Shown piece after piece: positions 18,983-28,239 of a stretch of DNA of 64,000 bases. The translations under genes and the position numbers were made by a program. The notes beneath the pieces are model-generated. The model was not told where the DNA came from and made no database searches. It saw nothing but the letters and a program-made list of their open reading frames with translations. Within the stretch, counting starts at the first letter, position 1; every line of letters starts with the position of its first letter. Origin of the DNA: Cognaticolwellia mytili (GTDB lineage: Bacteria; Pseudomonadota; Gammaproteobacteria; Enterobacterales; Alteromonadaceae); assembly GCF_002104475.1 (NCBI RefSeq), contig NZ_NBOF01000004.1, positions 186,001-250,000 on the forward strand. Reading direction: 5' to 3'.

Positions 18983-19456
18983 TTACGCTTTGTAGCCAAT
19001 TTTAAAATAACCCGTCGAAAGAAATTGTGTTGCTTCTTTACGCTTTTTAGCAATCAAAATAGCGCCATCATCCATAAACAAAAAGTTTTTCCAGCAGCGC
19101 TTAAATATAGCCCACGTGGTTTCAATGACATTATCACGTGCAGTACAATAATAAACTACTGTGTTATTGTCCCATTTCAGGTGCTCTAGAATTAGCTCTG
19201 GTAAAGCTTCTGTCTCGCTATCCCAAATAGTTTCCCACTTTCCGTTGTCAGTCCATGAACTGCTATTTTCAGGCCAATCACCTTTTTTAAAAAAATCAGG
19301 ATGATCAACTTGTTTGCTAATATTGGCATCCCAGAGCATTTTTGCTCGGCTTGTCACCATAGGTTTTATTTTTGCTTTATCATTATCGCTAATAGGTAAG
19401 CTCTTATGCTTGAAGATCCAAGCGTTTTTTAATTCATCAACAGATATGTAATTCAT
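18983..19456 (-). CDS. DUF2947 family protein
   Basis: A 157-residue soluble protein of the DUF2947 family found in Vibrio, Shewanella and relatives; function unknown. The start chosen is the ATG at 19456 (MNYISVDELKNAWIFKHKSL), which matches the family start; an upstream ATG would add 15 residues with no ribosome-binding site. It is rich in tryptophan and aromatic residues (PENSSSWTDNGKWETIWDS), ending FKIGYKA. It stands alone and is convergent with the barrel gene. Confidence 0.7.
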   Translation of the reverse strand: MNYISVDELKNAWIFKHKSLPISDNDKAKIKPMVTSRAKMLWDANISKQVDHPDFFKKGDWPENSSSWTDNGKWETIWDSETEALPELILEHLKWDNNTVVYYCTARDNVIETTWAIFKRCWKNFLFMDDGAILIAKKRKEATQFLSTGYFKIGYKA

Positions 19457-19702
19457 AATGAGTATCGTAGTGACTTTAATGGCAATATAACAATAGTGCA
19501 CATTATCTCATTAATTTATCGTAAATTGCAGCTTATGAAGCAAATAAAAGCACTCTAAGTAGCCGTTTAAGGTATTTATAAGGTTAGGCGCTAATTAGCG
19601 CCATAAATAAAGTGTTAATAGCTAGTCATTACTAAAGTATTTTTTTTATGTGCCGATAAGGCGATGAAAGACAAGCATAGGAAATGATGAGGAAAGTAAA
19701 AA

Positions 19703-20146
19703 ATGGAATTACATGCCAATAAAATGCAACTAAGCATTCGTCAATCACAGCAAGAAATAGCCATAGCATCAAAACAAACCATTACCAATGTTGAAAGCTC
19801 TGAGGCTAAAGCTACCGGCAGTTTAGCTGAAGATAAGGTAACGATTTCTAGTGAAGGCCATGAAAAGAATGCTAACGATAAAAACCAAGCGGCATTTCGT
19901 AAAATGATGGGCCACGAAGAAGTAGAAAATACTAAAAAAAGTGATGGTAAAGCAGATATAGATGAAAAAATTGCTGAATTGAAAGAAAAAATTGACAAGT
20001 TGATGGAAGAGCTTAGCCAACTTCGTGGTAATTCAGATGAAGAATCAGAGCAAAAAATCAAAGTATTAGAAATGGAATTAGCCTCTCTAAATGCTCAAAT
20101 GCTACAATTAGTGGAGCAAAAGTTGGAATCGAGCAAAAAGAAATAA
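19703..20146 (+). CDS. FlxA-like coiled-coil protein
   Basis: A 147-residue, highly charged soluble protein. Residues 1-80 are polar and probably disordered. From about 83 to 140 there is a heptad-patterned coiled coil (ADIDEKIAELKEKIDKLMEE, then SDEESEQKIKVLEMELASLN) ending in a lysine tail. The hairpin of two helices joined by a short S/N/D loop resembles FlxA-like proteins, whose role is unclear. AGGAAAG sits about 9 bases before the ATG. It is convergent with the LRR-kinase pseudogene. Family match is by pattern only. Confidence 0.55.
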   Translation: MELHANKMQLSIRQSQQEIAIASKQTITNVESSEAKATGSLAEDKVTISSEGHEKNANDKNQAAFRKMMGHEEVENTKKSDGKADIDEKIAELKEKIDKLMEELSQLRGNSDEESEQKIKVLEMELASLNAQMLQLVEQKLESSKKK

Positions 20147-20171
20147 TAATTAAGCGCTATATGAAATCACT

Positions 20172-21426
20172 TCATCGGTTGTTATTTTGTGCTGCTTTTT
20201 TCTCTAACATTGTTAACTCACTACTGTGTCTGTCTTGTTGCTGGCAAATACTGAATAAATCATCGATAAAATAGTTAAAAGTACCGCGTTCAATTTTTTG
20301 TACTGAGCTTTGCTGCTTTTCAGTTAGCATGTGATACATCGTCGCTGCGTCAAAGTCGCCAACTATAATATTAGCGCTTTCATCAAATAGGGTGTTATGT
20401 GCGTATAAATCACCATGGCACACCTGATTTAAATGCAAGTGCTGAAAAATATCTCCCATTTGCGTCACTATCTTGGTTATTTCTTTCATAGTTAAGCTAA
20501 GCCCTTCGAAGAAGGTATCTCGAGAGCAGGTTTGAAAGCAAGGGGCTGCCCTAAATTGGTATAATTTTCAGGTATCAGTTCCATGATTAAAACTAAATAG
20601 CCACTTTCATTGACTTGTGCCAACGAGCGAACAAGGTTGTTATGATTGCCGGCTTTTAAATAAGCTTGTAGGTCATCTTCAGGATAGCCGTCACTGGTCA
20701 CCGTACCTTTAAAAACTTTTACGGCAATTTCTTCAGGGAAAGCGGTTTGCTTATTAGCCCAAGTGGCTCGCGAAATAACACCAGATGCGCCTTGTCTAAG
20801 TACATTACGCAAAGTGTAACTTGACGCTGGTAATGAAGAAACCGAATCAATATTTACTATCGACTGGCTAAACGGGTTGCCAGAGAAAGCAAACCAAGCA
20901 AGCTTAGGTAAATTAAGTAGTTGTACTGGGCATTTACTTAGTTTATTAGCTGAAATTCGCATTAACTCTAGATTAGTCAATTTTGACATGGTCAAGGGCA
21001 ATGTGGTTAACTTATTCCCTGCTAAGGCTAGTTTTTGTAGCTTTAGCCGTTCGCCTAATGTATCTGGTAAAGTATCAATCAAGTCATCGGTTAGTATTAA
21101 CCAGCGTAATTTTTGGGGGGAATGAATTTTCTGATACATGGCTAATTTTATTTGATTTGAAGCCAATCATTTCCAAATTTTTACAATCGCCCAATACCTC
21201 AGGTAATGTTTCAAACGGGTTATTTGAGGCAAAAAATGTTTTAAAGTTTTTTTAGCTGTGCCAACTCTTTTGGTAGGGATGTTAATTGATTGTTAGATAA
21301 GTCGAGAATTTCTAAGCTACCGACTAATATGAGAGCCTCTAACTGAAACGAGGCTAAATTTTCAGATAGTGATAAACGCTGAGCGCCAATTAAATCACCG
21401 GACTTTAACTGAGAAATAGTGGGCAT
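20172..21426 (-). pseudogene. leucine-rich-repeat/protein-kinase gene with three frameshifts
   Basis: The reading continues through three frames on the minus strand. The first piece is 21426-21241, the second includes the N-terminal part up to 21166 and on to 20492, and the third is 20489-20172. Together they form one ~418-residue protein. First come leucine-rich repeats of the bacterial type (LEILDLSNNQLTSLP, NLEMIGFKSNKI, LRWLILTDDLIDTLP, LQKLALAGNKLTTLP). A eukaryote-like kinase domain follows (VLRQGASGVISRATW glycine loop, IAVKVFKG lysine, LVLIMELIP hinge, HGDLYAHN catalytic loop, GDFDAAT in place of DFG). Shifts 1 and 2 lie in homopolymers (A7 at ~21243-21249 and C6 at ~21115-21120 on the minus strand); removing one base from each restores the frame. 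The third lies near 20505-20520. It is either a genuine pseudogene or a sequence with homopolymer errors. Confidence 0.75.
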
Positions 21427-21570
21427 AATAGGTAGGCGGCGACGATAGAGATGCCAGTAAACTCACTTTGCAAGGAATAAGTCGCAAAACATAGTGTCTG
21501 GTACTAGTTTAAAGCGATGGCGTTTTATGATCTTTTACTAAATTAAGCGTGTTAGAAGTTTTAAGACATA

Positions 21571-21608
21571 AAAAAACCGAAAAGCTTATTAATAAAAACT
21601 TTTCGGTT
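21571..21608 (-). terminator. terminator of tRNA-Val
   Basis: AACCGAAAAG/CTTTTCGGTT, 10-bp stem; on the minus strand it is followed by a T-run, 30 bases after tRNA-Val. Confidence 0.8.
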
Positions 21609-21637
21609 ACTTATCGATTCACAATGGAATCTGAATA

Positions 21638-21714
21638 TGGTGCTCGCTACTGGACTCGAACCAGTGACACCTTGCATGTCATGCAAGTACTCTAACCAAC
21701 TGAGCTAAGCGAGC
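21638..21714 (-). tRNA. tRNA-Val(GAC)
   Basis: A 77-base cloverleaf on the minus strand with encoded CCA. Acceptor GCTCGCT pairs with AGCGAGC, anticodon arm CTTGC-ATGACAT-GCAAG carries GAC, and the T-arm has GGTTCGAGTCC. A single gene with its own terminator. Confidence 0.95.
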
Positions 21715-21839
21715 TTATTGAGTTTTATCTCAACGGGCGCTATGTTAGCGATCTGTTTTATTATGTGCAAGTAGTTTTATGTAAAATAGAATCTGTTTGC
21801 TGTTTAATTCGGCAGACTGGCTTATATCTACGCATATTA

Positions 21840-23213
21840 CTATGCAAGTGCTGCTTGCTCATCATCAAAGCGCTTTTGAATCACTTTTAAGCGCCATGCT
21901 AATAAAATAGCAGCCACTGTTAGGCCAGATATAAAACCAATCCAAAATCCGTAAGGACCTGTTGCAGGTACTATCCAATCAGTTAGCCCCAATACTAAAC
22001 CAAATGACAAGCCAACAACCCAGTATGAAAAGAACGTGATATACAGAATCGATTTAGTGTCTTTATAGCCGCGCAGTGCGCCGGCAGAAATAACTTGTAT
22101 GGCATCGGAAAACTGAAATAAGGCGGCTAAAAACATAAGACTTGCGGCTAACTCTAAAACTTCAGTTTCTATGGTATAAATTTCGGCAATTTGATGACTA
22201 AACAGCAAGGTTATTGCTGCAGTCACGATTGCAATGACAAGCCCTAATATCACCGAATAGCGACAAAGTTCTTTCGCTTTTTCTAAATTTTTATTACCTA
22301 CTTCAAAACCGACTTTGATAGTAACAGCCATCGCCAAACTTAATGGCACCATAAAGACTAAACCAGAGAAGTTAATGGCTATTTGATGACTAGCGACAAC
22401 ATTGGCCCCAAATGGTACTAATAAAATGGCGACAGCAGCAAATAAGCTCACTTCGAAGAGTAATGAAAAGGCGATTGGAACACCTAAGGCTAAAATGGTT
22501 TTCATTTCATTCCATTCTGGCCAGTAAAACTTCTTAAATAATGGAGCATGCTTTAAGTGTTTTGAAAAATAAGCGTAAGCGAACATACCAGCAAACATTA
22601 CCCAATAAACGATTGCAGTTGCAATACCACAACCGGCACCGCCAAGTGCAGGCATACCAAATTTTCCATAAATAAATATATAGTTGGCCGGAATGTTAAT
22701 AAGCAAACCTAATATACTTATTATCATGGTTGGACGTGTATGAGATAAGCCTTCAGAATAATTACGTAGCACTAAATATAAGCAGTAACCCGGCCCGCCC
22801 CAAACAATGTAGCCCAAATAATCAAACATTAATCGTTTTAATTCCGGCTCTAATGAAAGGGAGTCAATCAGCATAGGAGTAGCAATATAATAAAGTATTA
22901 TGATTATTACTGAGAAAAACACAGCTATCCATGCTGTTTGATATGTGGCTTTAGCGACATCATCAAAACTTTTAGCGCCCGAAAGCTGTGAAATAATGCT
23001 GGCTAATGCCATTACTAAACCAGAAATGGTCAGGATTAATGGCAGCCACACGCTACTGGCAACGGCAACCGCGGCCATGTCGGTGGCACTAACGCGACCC
23101 GCCATAACGGTATCTGCAAAACCCATTAAATTTTGGATCAATTGGGCGATTAAAATTGGATACGCCAACTTCATTAGATTTTTGCTATTGGAAAAAAATC
23201 GATTAATGCTCAT
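21840..23213 (-). CDS. MATE family multidrug efflux pump (NorM-like)
   Basis: A 457-residue inner-membrane efflux pump with twelve helices in two homologous halves, exchanging Na+ or H+ for cationic drugs. Family features include the N-terminal KLAYPILIAQLIQNLMGFAD, then TVMAGRVSATDMAAVAVASS, the second-half equivalents (GVPIAFSLLFEVSLFAAVAI) and GALRGYKDTKSI. It is divergent from ribE, as in E. coli (ydhE/ribC), with 66 bases between the starts. Substrate range is unknown. Confidence 0.9.
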   Translation of the reverse strand: MSINRFFSNSKNLMKLAYPILIAQLIQNLMGFADTVMAGRVSATDMAAVAVASSVWLPLILTISGLVMALASIISQLSGAKSFDDVAKATYQTAWIAVFFSVIIIILYYIATPMLIDSLSLEPELKRLMFDYLGYIVWGGPGYCLYLVLRNYSEGLSHTRPTMIISILGLLINIPANYIFIYGKFGMPALGGAGCGIATAIVYWVMFAGMFAYAYFSKHLKHAPLFKKFYWPEWNEMKTILALGVPIAFSLLFEVSLFAAVAILLVPFGANVVASHQIAINFSGLVFMVPLSLAMAVTIKVGFEVGNKNLEKAKELCRYSVILGLVIAIVTAAITLLFSHQIAEIYTIETEVLELAASLMFLAALFQFSDAIQVISAGALRGYKDTKSILYITFFSYWVVGLSFGLVLGLTDWIVPATGPYGFWIGFISGLTVAAILLAWRLKVIQKRFDDEQAALA

Positions 23214-23279
23214 TTAGGTAATTATTTCGCTGAACGTTATTGTTAGAATGAAAAAAATATTTATTTATCTGGATGATAT

Positions 23280-23909
23280 ATGTTTACAGGTATTGTGCAA
23301 TCACAAGCTGAAGTAATTTCAATAATTACTAAAAATAATGCGATAAGCTTAAAAATTGCTGTTGAGCATCAATATGTGCAGAATCTTGAAACGGGAGCAA
23401 GTATCGCAATAAACGGCGTGTGTTTAACGGCTGTTGAGTTTGGTGTATTAGATGCGGAGAACAGTTTTATTGTTTTTGATGTTATCGATGAAACCTTACG
23501 AGTATCTAATCTTGCTGATATTGAAGTAGGTTCAAAGGTTAATATTGAGCGCTCGTTAAAAGTGGGCGATGAAATTGGTGGTCATATGCTAAGTGGCCAT
23601 GTTCATACTCAAGCGAGTGTGAATAAGCGTATTGAAAGCTCTGATAATTGCACTTTGAGCTTTGGACTAGCAGTTGAATATCAAAAGTATATCTTTGCTA
23701 AAGGCTTTATCAGTATTAACGGCATTAGTTTAACGCTTGGCACTGAAGTTGGAGAGCACTTTTCTGTGCACTTAATACCTGAAACCTTAGCTCGAACAAA
23801 TTTACAAAATGTGGTTGTCGGTGACAAAGTTAATATTGAGTTTGATCAACAGACCATGACAATTGTAGAAACCATTGAGCGCATGAAGCTTAACCTTTCA
23901 TCTTTGTAA
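23280..23909 (+). CDS. ribE: riboflavin synthase, alpha subunit
   Basis: It dismutates two 6,7-dimethyl-8-ribityllumazine molecules to riboflavin, the last step of the pathway. The 209-residue protein has the usual start MFTGIVQ and two lumazine-binding halves: GASIAINGVCLTAVEF with GDEIGGHMLSGHVH in the first, and KGFISINGISLTLG with HLIPETLARTNL in the second. Called ribC in E. coli. The upstream gap is only 66 bases, too short for an FMN riboswitch, consistent with its lying apart from other rib genes. Confidence 0.95.
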   Translation: MFTGIVQSQAEVISIITKNNAISLKIAVEHQYVQNLETGASIAINGVCLTAVEFGVLDAENSFIVFDVIDETLRVSNLADIEVGSKVNIERSLKVGDEIGGHMLSGHVHTQASVNKRIESSDNCTLSFGLAVEYQKYIFAKGFISINGISLTLGTEVGEHFSVHLIPETLARTNLQNVVVGDKVNIEFDQQTMTIVETIERMKLNLSSL

Positions 23910-24040
23910 AGAGCATTTTGATAACACCGATGTTGTTTAAAATAGAGCTGTTCAAAGTAATACCAAAAAATAATTGTTAGTATTAAGGTAAATTAATTAT
24001 TGCCATTTTGTTTTACTGAATCTTAAAATAAGGAAAACCA

Positions 24041-24601
24041 ATGAAAATCAGCATAATAAAACGCATGCAACTGATGTTTTTAGTGGTTGTAGCTATCGTA
24101 ATATCTGGTTGTGCAACGCTAGACCAAGGGCAATGCGTTACCGCTAATTGGTATGACATGGGTTATCAAGATGGTAGTTCAGGGAAGCCAAAAAACGGTA
24201 TTGCAGACTATGCTAACGATTGTGCAGAATATGGCGTAAAAGTAGATGCAACGGCTTATCGCGATGGTTGGAGTAAAGGTATTCCACAATATTGTACGGC
24301 GAATAATGGCTACCGTGTGGGCTCTTACGGTAATTATTACGAAAATTCATGTATGGGAAGTTTAAAGGATGCTTTTTATAGTGCATATCTTCTTGGTAGT
24401 GCGGTTTTTGATGCACAATCTCGTGTGAACAGGTTACAAGAAGAAATTGATGAACTTGGAGATAAAGCTGCTAAAAATGATATATCTGATGAACGAAGAA
24501 CTCAGCTTCGCAGAGACCGAAAGAAACGTAAAGAAGATTTACAAGATGCACGTTTCGATTTGTTGGCTGCAAGCCTTAGGGCGAATGAAAATGGTTTTTA
24601 A
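24041..24601 (+). CDS. DUF2799 lipoprotein
   Basis: A 186-residue lipoprotein. The signal peptide ends in the lipobox VISGCA, so the mature N-terminal Cys is at about residue 24. The body matches DUF2799: WYDMGYQDGSSGKP, then YRDGWSKGIPQYCTANNGYR and FYSAYLLGSAVFDAQSRV. Repeated G-Y/W-x-x-G motifs and a charged C-terminal coiled coil (VNRLQEEIDELGDKAAK) are seen. Function is unknown; it is probably periplasmic and membrane-anchored. AAGGAAAACC precedes the ATG. Convergent with the small zinc-ribbon gene. Confidence 0.8.
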   Translation: MKISIIKRMQLMFLVVVAIVISGCATLDQGQCVTANWYDMGYQDGSSGKPKNGIADYANDCAEYGVKVDATAYRDGWSKGIPQYCTANNGYRVGSYGNYYENSCMGSLKDAFYSAYLLGSAVFDAQSRVNRLQEEIDELGDKAAKNDISDERRTQLRRDRKKRKEDLQDARFDLLAASLRANENGF

Positions 24602-24633
24602 ACTCACTTAATGGCTCGCAGGTGGTGTTAAAT

Positions 24634-24662
24634 GAACAAATATTTATTTAAAATATTTGTTC
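24634..24662. terminator. hairpin between convergent genes
   Basis: GAACAAATATTT/AAATATTTGTTC, 12-bp perfect stem with a 5-base loop. The loop holds the stop codon of the minus-strand gene. It may terminate the DUF2799 gene; it lacks GC pairs and a long T-run. Confidence 0.4.
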
Positions 24663-24854
24663 ATCATCACTATTTACCGTGAGTTGAATCTTTTGACGAT
24701 ATTCATCAACATGTAAATTTAAGTGCATTTCTCTGCAACAAGCAGGGCATTCATCATAATAATCCTGGTCACCTTCACTGGCATCTAATGCAATACGAAT
24801 ATTATGGCCACAATTGGGGCATTTGATAGGTTGTTCTTTGATTTCACTAGACAT
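24648..24854 (-). CDS. CPXCG-type small zinc-ribbon protein
   Basis: A 68-residue protein with two CxxC knuckles, CPNCGH and CPACCR, forming a zinc ribbon typical of the cysteine-rich CPXCG family; function unknown. The start is the ATG at 24854 (MSSEIKEQP) because a strong GAGGA sits 6 bases upstream; the longer frame from 24902 lacks one. It is a single gene between DUF2799 (convergent) and the fructosamine kinase family gene. Confidence 0.75.
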   Translation of the reverse strand: MSSEIKEQPIKCPNCGHNIRIALDASEGDQDYYDECPACCREMHLNLHVDEYRQKIQLTVNSDDEQIF

Positions 24855-24966
24855 AATTTTTCCTCGATTTATCAAGAAAAGCTCTATTTCTAGTATGGTC
24901 AATTTTAGCTAAAGTGCGAACTTTTCAGTTTTACGTAAAATTTATTTTTGCTGTGGTGTAAGTGAC

Positions 24967-25833
24967 CTAATGCAACGCCAAAATACGAGTTAAATTGGCT
25001 TTGCACTGTTCAATATAAATACCGCCAAATAAATTGGCATGATTAAGAATATGATAAAAGTTATAGACCAACTTACGCTTATCGTAATCATTATCTAATG
25101 GATATGTGTCTTGGTAACCTTGATAAAATTCATCAGGAAGTTGGCCAAATAATTCGGTCATCGCAATGTCTACTTCTCGGTCACCATAATAGCTTGCGGG
25201 GTCAAAAATAAAGACACCATCATCGCTAAAGCCTAAGTTTCCTTGCCAAAGGTCGCCGTGAACTAAGCACGGAGTCACTTGGTGATGTTGCAATATGTCA
25301 TGGCAAGCATCAACGATATGCTTGATATCGCCAAGGTTAATCGACTTTTCTGCCAGTAATTGTAATTGCCAACCAATGCGCTGCTCTGCAAAAAATGTTC
25401 GCCAGTTACTTTGCCAGTCATTAGGCTGAAGTGTTGTACCAATGTAATTATCGTGCTGCCAACCAAACTGACCATGAGGTGATGATTTGTGCATCTGTGC
25501 TAATTGTTCGCCAAAATTGAACCATTCTCTCGCAGAAGCCGTTTTAAAGGGCAGGTATTCCAGCACTAAGTAGCTTTTATCTAATGTTGTGCCGGTAGCA
25601 ATAACATTTGGGCATGACATTGCATTAAGTTGCTTAATTTGCGCAAGAGAATAGGCTTCAGATTCAAATTGCTGTAGTCGAGATTTATCGTTGAGTTTTA
25701 TGAAGTAGTTATGCTGATAATCACTTAACCAATAGCATAAGTTAATATCACCACCGGTAACGGCTTGTTTGTGTTTAATGCTGAATTGCTGACCTATTAC
25801 TTGCGTAATGTTTTGTTCAATGGCTCGCCACAT
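24967..25833 (-). CDS. fructosamine kinase family protein
   Basis: A 288-residue cytoplasmic small-molecule kinase of the fructosamine-3-kinase/ketosamine-3-kinase family, which phosphorylates glycated amines or ribulosamines so that they fall off proteins. Visible: AVTGGDINLCYWL near the N-terminus, FIKLNDKS (ATP-binding lysine), the Brenner-type catalytic loop CLVHGDLWQGNLG and metal-binding FIFDPASYYGDREVDIAM. The start used is the ATG at 25833; TTG at 25845 and GTG at 25842 are alternatives. Length matches E. coli YniA (~286). Confidence 0.9.
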   Translation of the reverse strand: MWRAIEQNITQVIGQQFSIKHKQAVTGGDINLCYWLSDYQHNYFIKLNDKSRLQQFESEAYSLAQIKQLNAMSCPNVIATGTTLDKSYLVLEYLPFKTASAREWFNFGEQLAQMHKSSPHGQFGWQHDNYIGTTLQPNDWQSNWRTFFAEQRIGWQLQLLAEKSINLGDIKHIVDACHDILQHHQVTPCLVHGDLWQGNLGFSDDGVFIFDPASYYGDREVDIAMTELFGQLPDEFYQGYQDTYPLDNDYDKRKLVYNFYHILNHANLFGGIYIEQCKANLTRILALH

Positions 25834-25950
25834 TTTTTTCACCAAGTCAGAATAGACTATTAGCCATTATAGCTGAAGATGAAAAATAACGGTAAATTGG
25901 TAGCTTCTGAATGTGAGAAAAATCAGGGGAACAATGAGCAGGTAATGTAT

Positions 25951-26283
25951 TTATTCAAACTCAGTGATTAAGTTTACTATTTTATTCGGCACGCCATCCC
26001 ATTGTTCGGCATCATCAGGCGCGGGGATCACGTCAGTGATAACAGGCCAGTTTTTTGCTAATTCGGCGTTTAATTCAATAAAGTCTTTCTGATCGTCGGG
26101 CACATTACTCTCTTCATAAATAGCCTCCGCAGGACATTCAACAGGGCATAAATCACAATCGATACATGAATCAGGATTAATGACCAGGAAATTTGGTCCT
26201 TGATGAAAAGCGTCAGCAGGGCAAACCGCAACACAATCGGTGTATTTACATTGAATACAATTATCAGTAACTACAAAAGCCAT
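25951..26283 (-). CDS. fdxA: 7Fe/8Fe ferredoxin FdxA
   Basis: A 110-residue ferredoxin of the Azotobacter FdI type. The N-terminal half holds the cluster ligands CIQCKYTDC-x3-CP and CIDCDLC-x3-CP, with the family's acidic C-terminal extension ([15 protein letters not shown]). It carries low-potential electrons in the cytoplasm; its partners are not evident from the neighbours. It is divergent from the FAD-dependent protein, with about 180 bases between them, and both may share redox-related regulation. Confidence 0.93.
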   Translation of the reverse strand: MAFVVTDNCIQCKYTDCVAVCPADAFHQGPNFLVINPDSCIDCDLCPVECPAEAIYEESNVPDDQKDFIELNAELAKNWPVITDVIPAPDDAEQWDGVPNKIVNLITEFE

Positions 26284-26464
26284 TTTTTCTGCTCATTTTA
26301 GCTACTCAACTTATTAAAGTGACTAGCATACTTACATTGAAGTGCGGATCATACCTAGCTTATGAACAAATTCAATTGTTGTTTTCTGTTTGTATTTGGT
26401 ATCGCTAGCACTATCAGGTAAAATGGCGCCAATTTTTACCCTTGTCTCGTTTTGGATACATATT

Positions 26465-28111
26465 ATGTTGCGTTTAACTAACGTCAAATTACCGCTTAAT
26501 CATCAGCCTGAAGAGTTAGAGCAAATCATTCTAGCTCTCTTACATATTAAAGCTGAGCAGTTAACGAGCTTTTCAGTTTTTAAACGCGGTTATGATGCGC
26601 GTAAGAAGAGTAATATCATTTTAATGTACACCTTAGATGTTGATACTACGGTAAATGAACAATTATTACTTCAACACGCTAAAAATCAAAATATTAAAAT
26701 AAGCCCTGATACGAGCTATAAATTTGTTGGTCAAGCGCCTGAGAATTTTACCGAGCGTCCTGTTGTTATTGGTATGGGGCCTTGTGGTTTATTTGCTGGG
26801 TTACTTTTAGCGCAAATGGGCTTTAAGCCTATTATTTTAGAACGTGGTAAAGAAGTTCGAGAGCGTACCAAAGATACCTTTGGCTTTTGGCGTAAGAAAA
26901 TTCTCAATACTGAATCTAACGTACAGTTTGGTGAAGGTGGTGCAGGCACGTTTTCTGACGGTAAACTCTACAGTCAAGTAAAAGACCCTAAGCATTATAG
27001 CCGTAAAGTGCTGCATGAATTTGTTGATGCCGGTGCTCCCGATGAAATTTTATATGTCAGTAAGCCTCATATTGGTACTTTTAAGTTAGTGACTATGGTT
27101 GAACAAATGCGTGCTGAAATAAATCGTCTAGGTGGTGAAGTACGTTTTGAGCAACGAGTCGAGGATATTCATTTTGAAAATGAAGAGGGCGATCCCGACA
27201 ATATGCAAGTTACTGGTTTGACGTTAGCATCAGGTGAAGTGCTAAAGACTAAGCATATTGCTTTAGCTATTGGCCATAGTGCTCGTGATACCTTTGAAAT
27301 GTTGTATAAGAAAGGTGTCTTCATAAAAGCAAAGCCGTTTTCAGTTGGCTTTAGGATTGAGCATGAGCAATCGGTAATTGATGACGCTCGTTTTGGTAAA
27401 AATGCTGGTAACCCTATCTTAGGTGCCGCGGATTATAAGCTAGTTCATCATTGTACTAATGGCCGTTCCGTTTATAGTTTTTGTATGTGCCCTGGTGGTA
27501 CGGTAGTTGCCGCAGCTTCAGAAGAAGGGCGTTTAGTAACAAATGGTATGAGCCAATACTCTCGTCATGAACGCAATGCTAACAGTGCTATTGTGGTGGG
27601 TATATCGCCGGAAGATTATGATGAAAATGGCAGTAAAGATAACGTGCTTGCGGGTATTGAATTTCAGCGTCGATTAGAAGAAACTGCTTTTAAACTTGGT
27701 GGTGAAAACTATGATGCTCCAGTGCAATTGGTTGGTGATTTTCTAGCAGGACGTAAAAGTGGGGAGCACGGAGCGGTAACGCCATCTTACAAGCCGGGTG
27801 TGAAGTACTGTGATTTAAGTGAAACGCTACCAAAGTATGCTATTGAGGCAATTCGTGAAGCATTACCGGCATTTGAGCGGAAAATTAAAGGCTTCTCAAT
27901 GGCTGATGCAACATTAACTGCCGTTGAGACTCGTACCTCTTCACCCATTAACATCACGCGTGACAAAGAAAGTTTAGAAAGTGTTAACACTAAAGGTTTG
28001 TATCCTGCTGGTGAAGGTGCAGGTTATGCTGGTGGTATTTTATCGGCAGGCATTGACGGTATTAAAGTAGCTGAGGCAATGGCGCTTTCAATGCTAAAAA
28101 GCCAACAATAA
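26465..28111 (+). CDS. FAD-dependent dehydrogenase (COG2509 type)
   Basis: A 548-residue uncharacterised flavoprotein of the COG2509 family. The N-terminal ~90 residues form a small alpha/beta domain (VFKRGYDARKKSNI). The Rossmann FAD motif follows (VVIGMGPCGLFAGLLLAQMG, then PIILERG), with QFGEGGAGTFSDGKL and the C-terminal FAD site YPAGEGAGYAGGILSAG. The start is the ATG at 26465 (MLRLTNVKLPL) as in homologues; the 25 upstream residues are non-conserved. The enzyme's substrate is unknown. A perfect 11-bp terminator follows. Confidence 0.88.
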   Translation: MLRLTNVKLPLNHQPEELEQIILALLHIKAEQLTSFSVFKRGYDARKKSNIILMYTLDVDTTVNEQLLLQHAKNQNIKISPDTSYKFVGQAPENFTERPVVIGMGPCGLFAGLLLAQMGFKPIILERGKEVRERTKDTFGFWRKKILNTESNVQFGEGGAGTFSDGKLYSQVKDPKHYSRKVLHEFVDAGAPDEILYVSKPHIGTFKLVTMVEQMRAEINRLGGEVRFEQRVEDIHFENEEGDPDNMQVTGLTLASGEVLKTKHIALAIGHSARDTFEMLYKKGVFIKAKPFSVGFRIEHEQSVIDDARFGKNAGNPILGAADYKLVHHCTNGRSVYSFCMCPGGTVVAAASEEGRLVTNGMSQYSRHERNANSAIVVGISPEDYDENGSKDNVLAGIEFQRRLEETAFKLGGENYDAPVQLVGDFLAGRKSGEHGAVTPSYKPGVKYCDLSETLPKYAIEAIREALPAFERKIKGFSMADATLTAVETRTSSPINITRDKESLESVNTKGLYPAGEGAGYAGGILSAGIDGIKVAEAMALSMLKSQQ

Positions 28112-28164
28112 ATCAGCAACAAGTTATTTTTGGTGAATAACTAAAAAGTAACAGCTTAAATTCG

Positions 28165-28200
28165 AGCCTTTTAACGTATGTTAAAAGGCTTTGTCTTTTC
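28165..28200 (+). terminator. terminator after the FAD-dependent dehydrogenase
   Basis: AGCCTTTTAAC-GTAT-GTTAAAAGGCT, 11-bp perfect stem, followed by TTGTCTTTT. Confidence 0.8.
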
Positions 28201-28239
28201 TAAGAGTTAATAATTCTTTTGCATAAACTTCTCGCGGTA

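Noticed and set aside
23214-23279. FMN riboswitch before ribE
   Set aside because: The gap is 66 bases, too short for the element and lacking its conserved segments.
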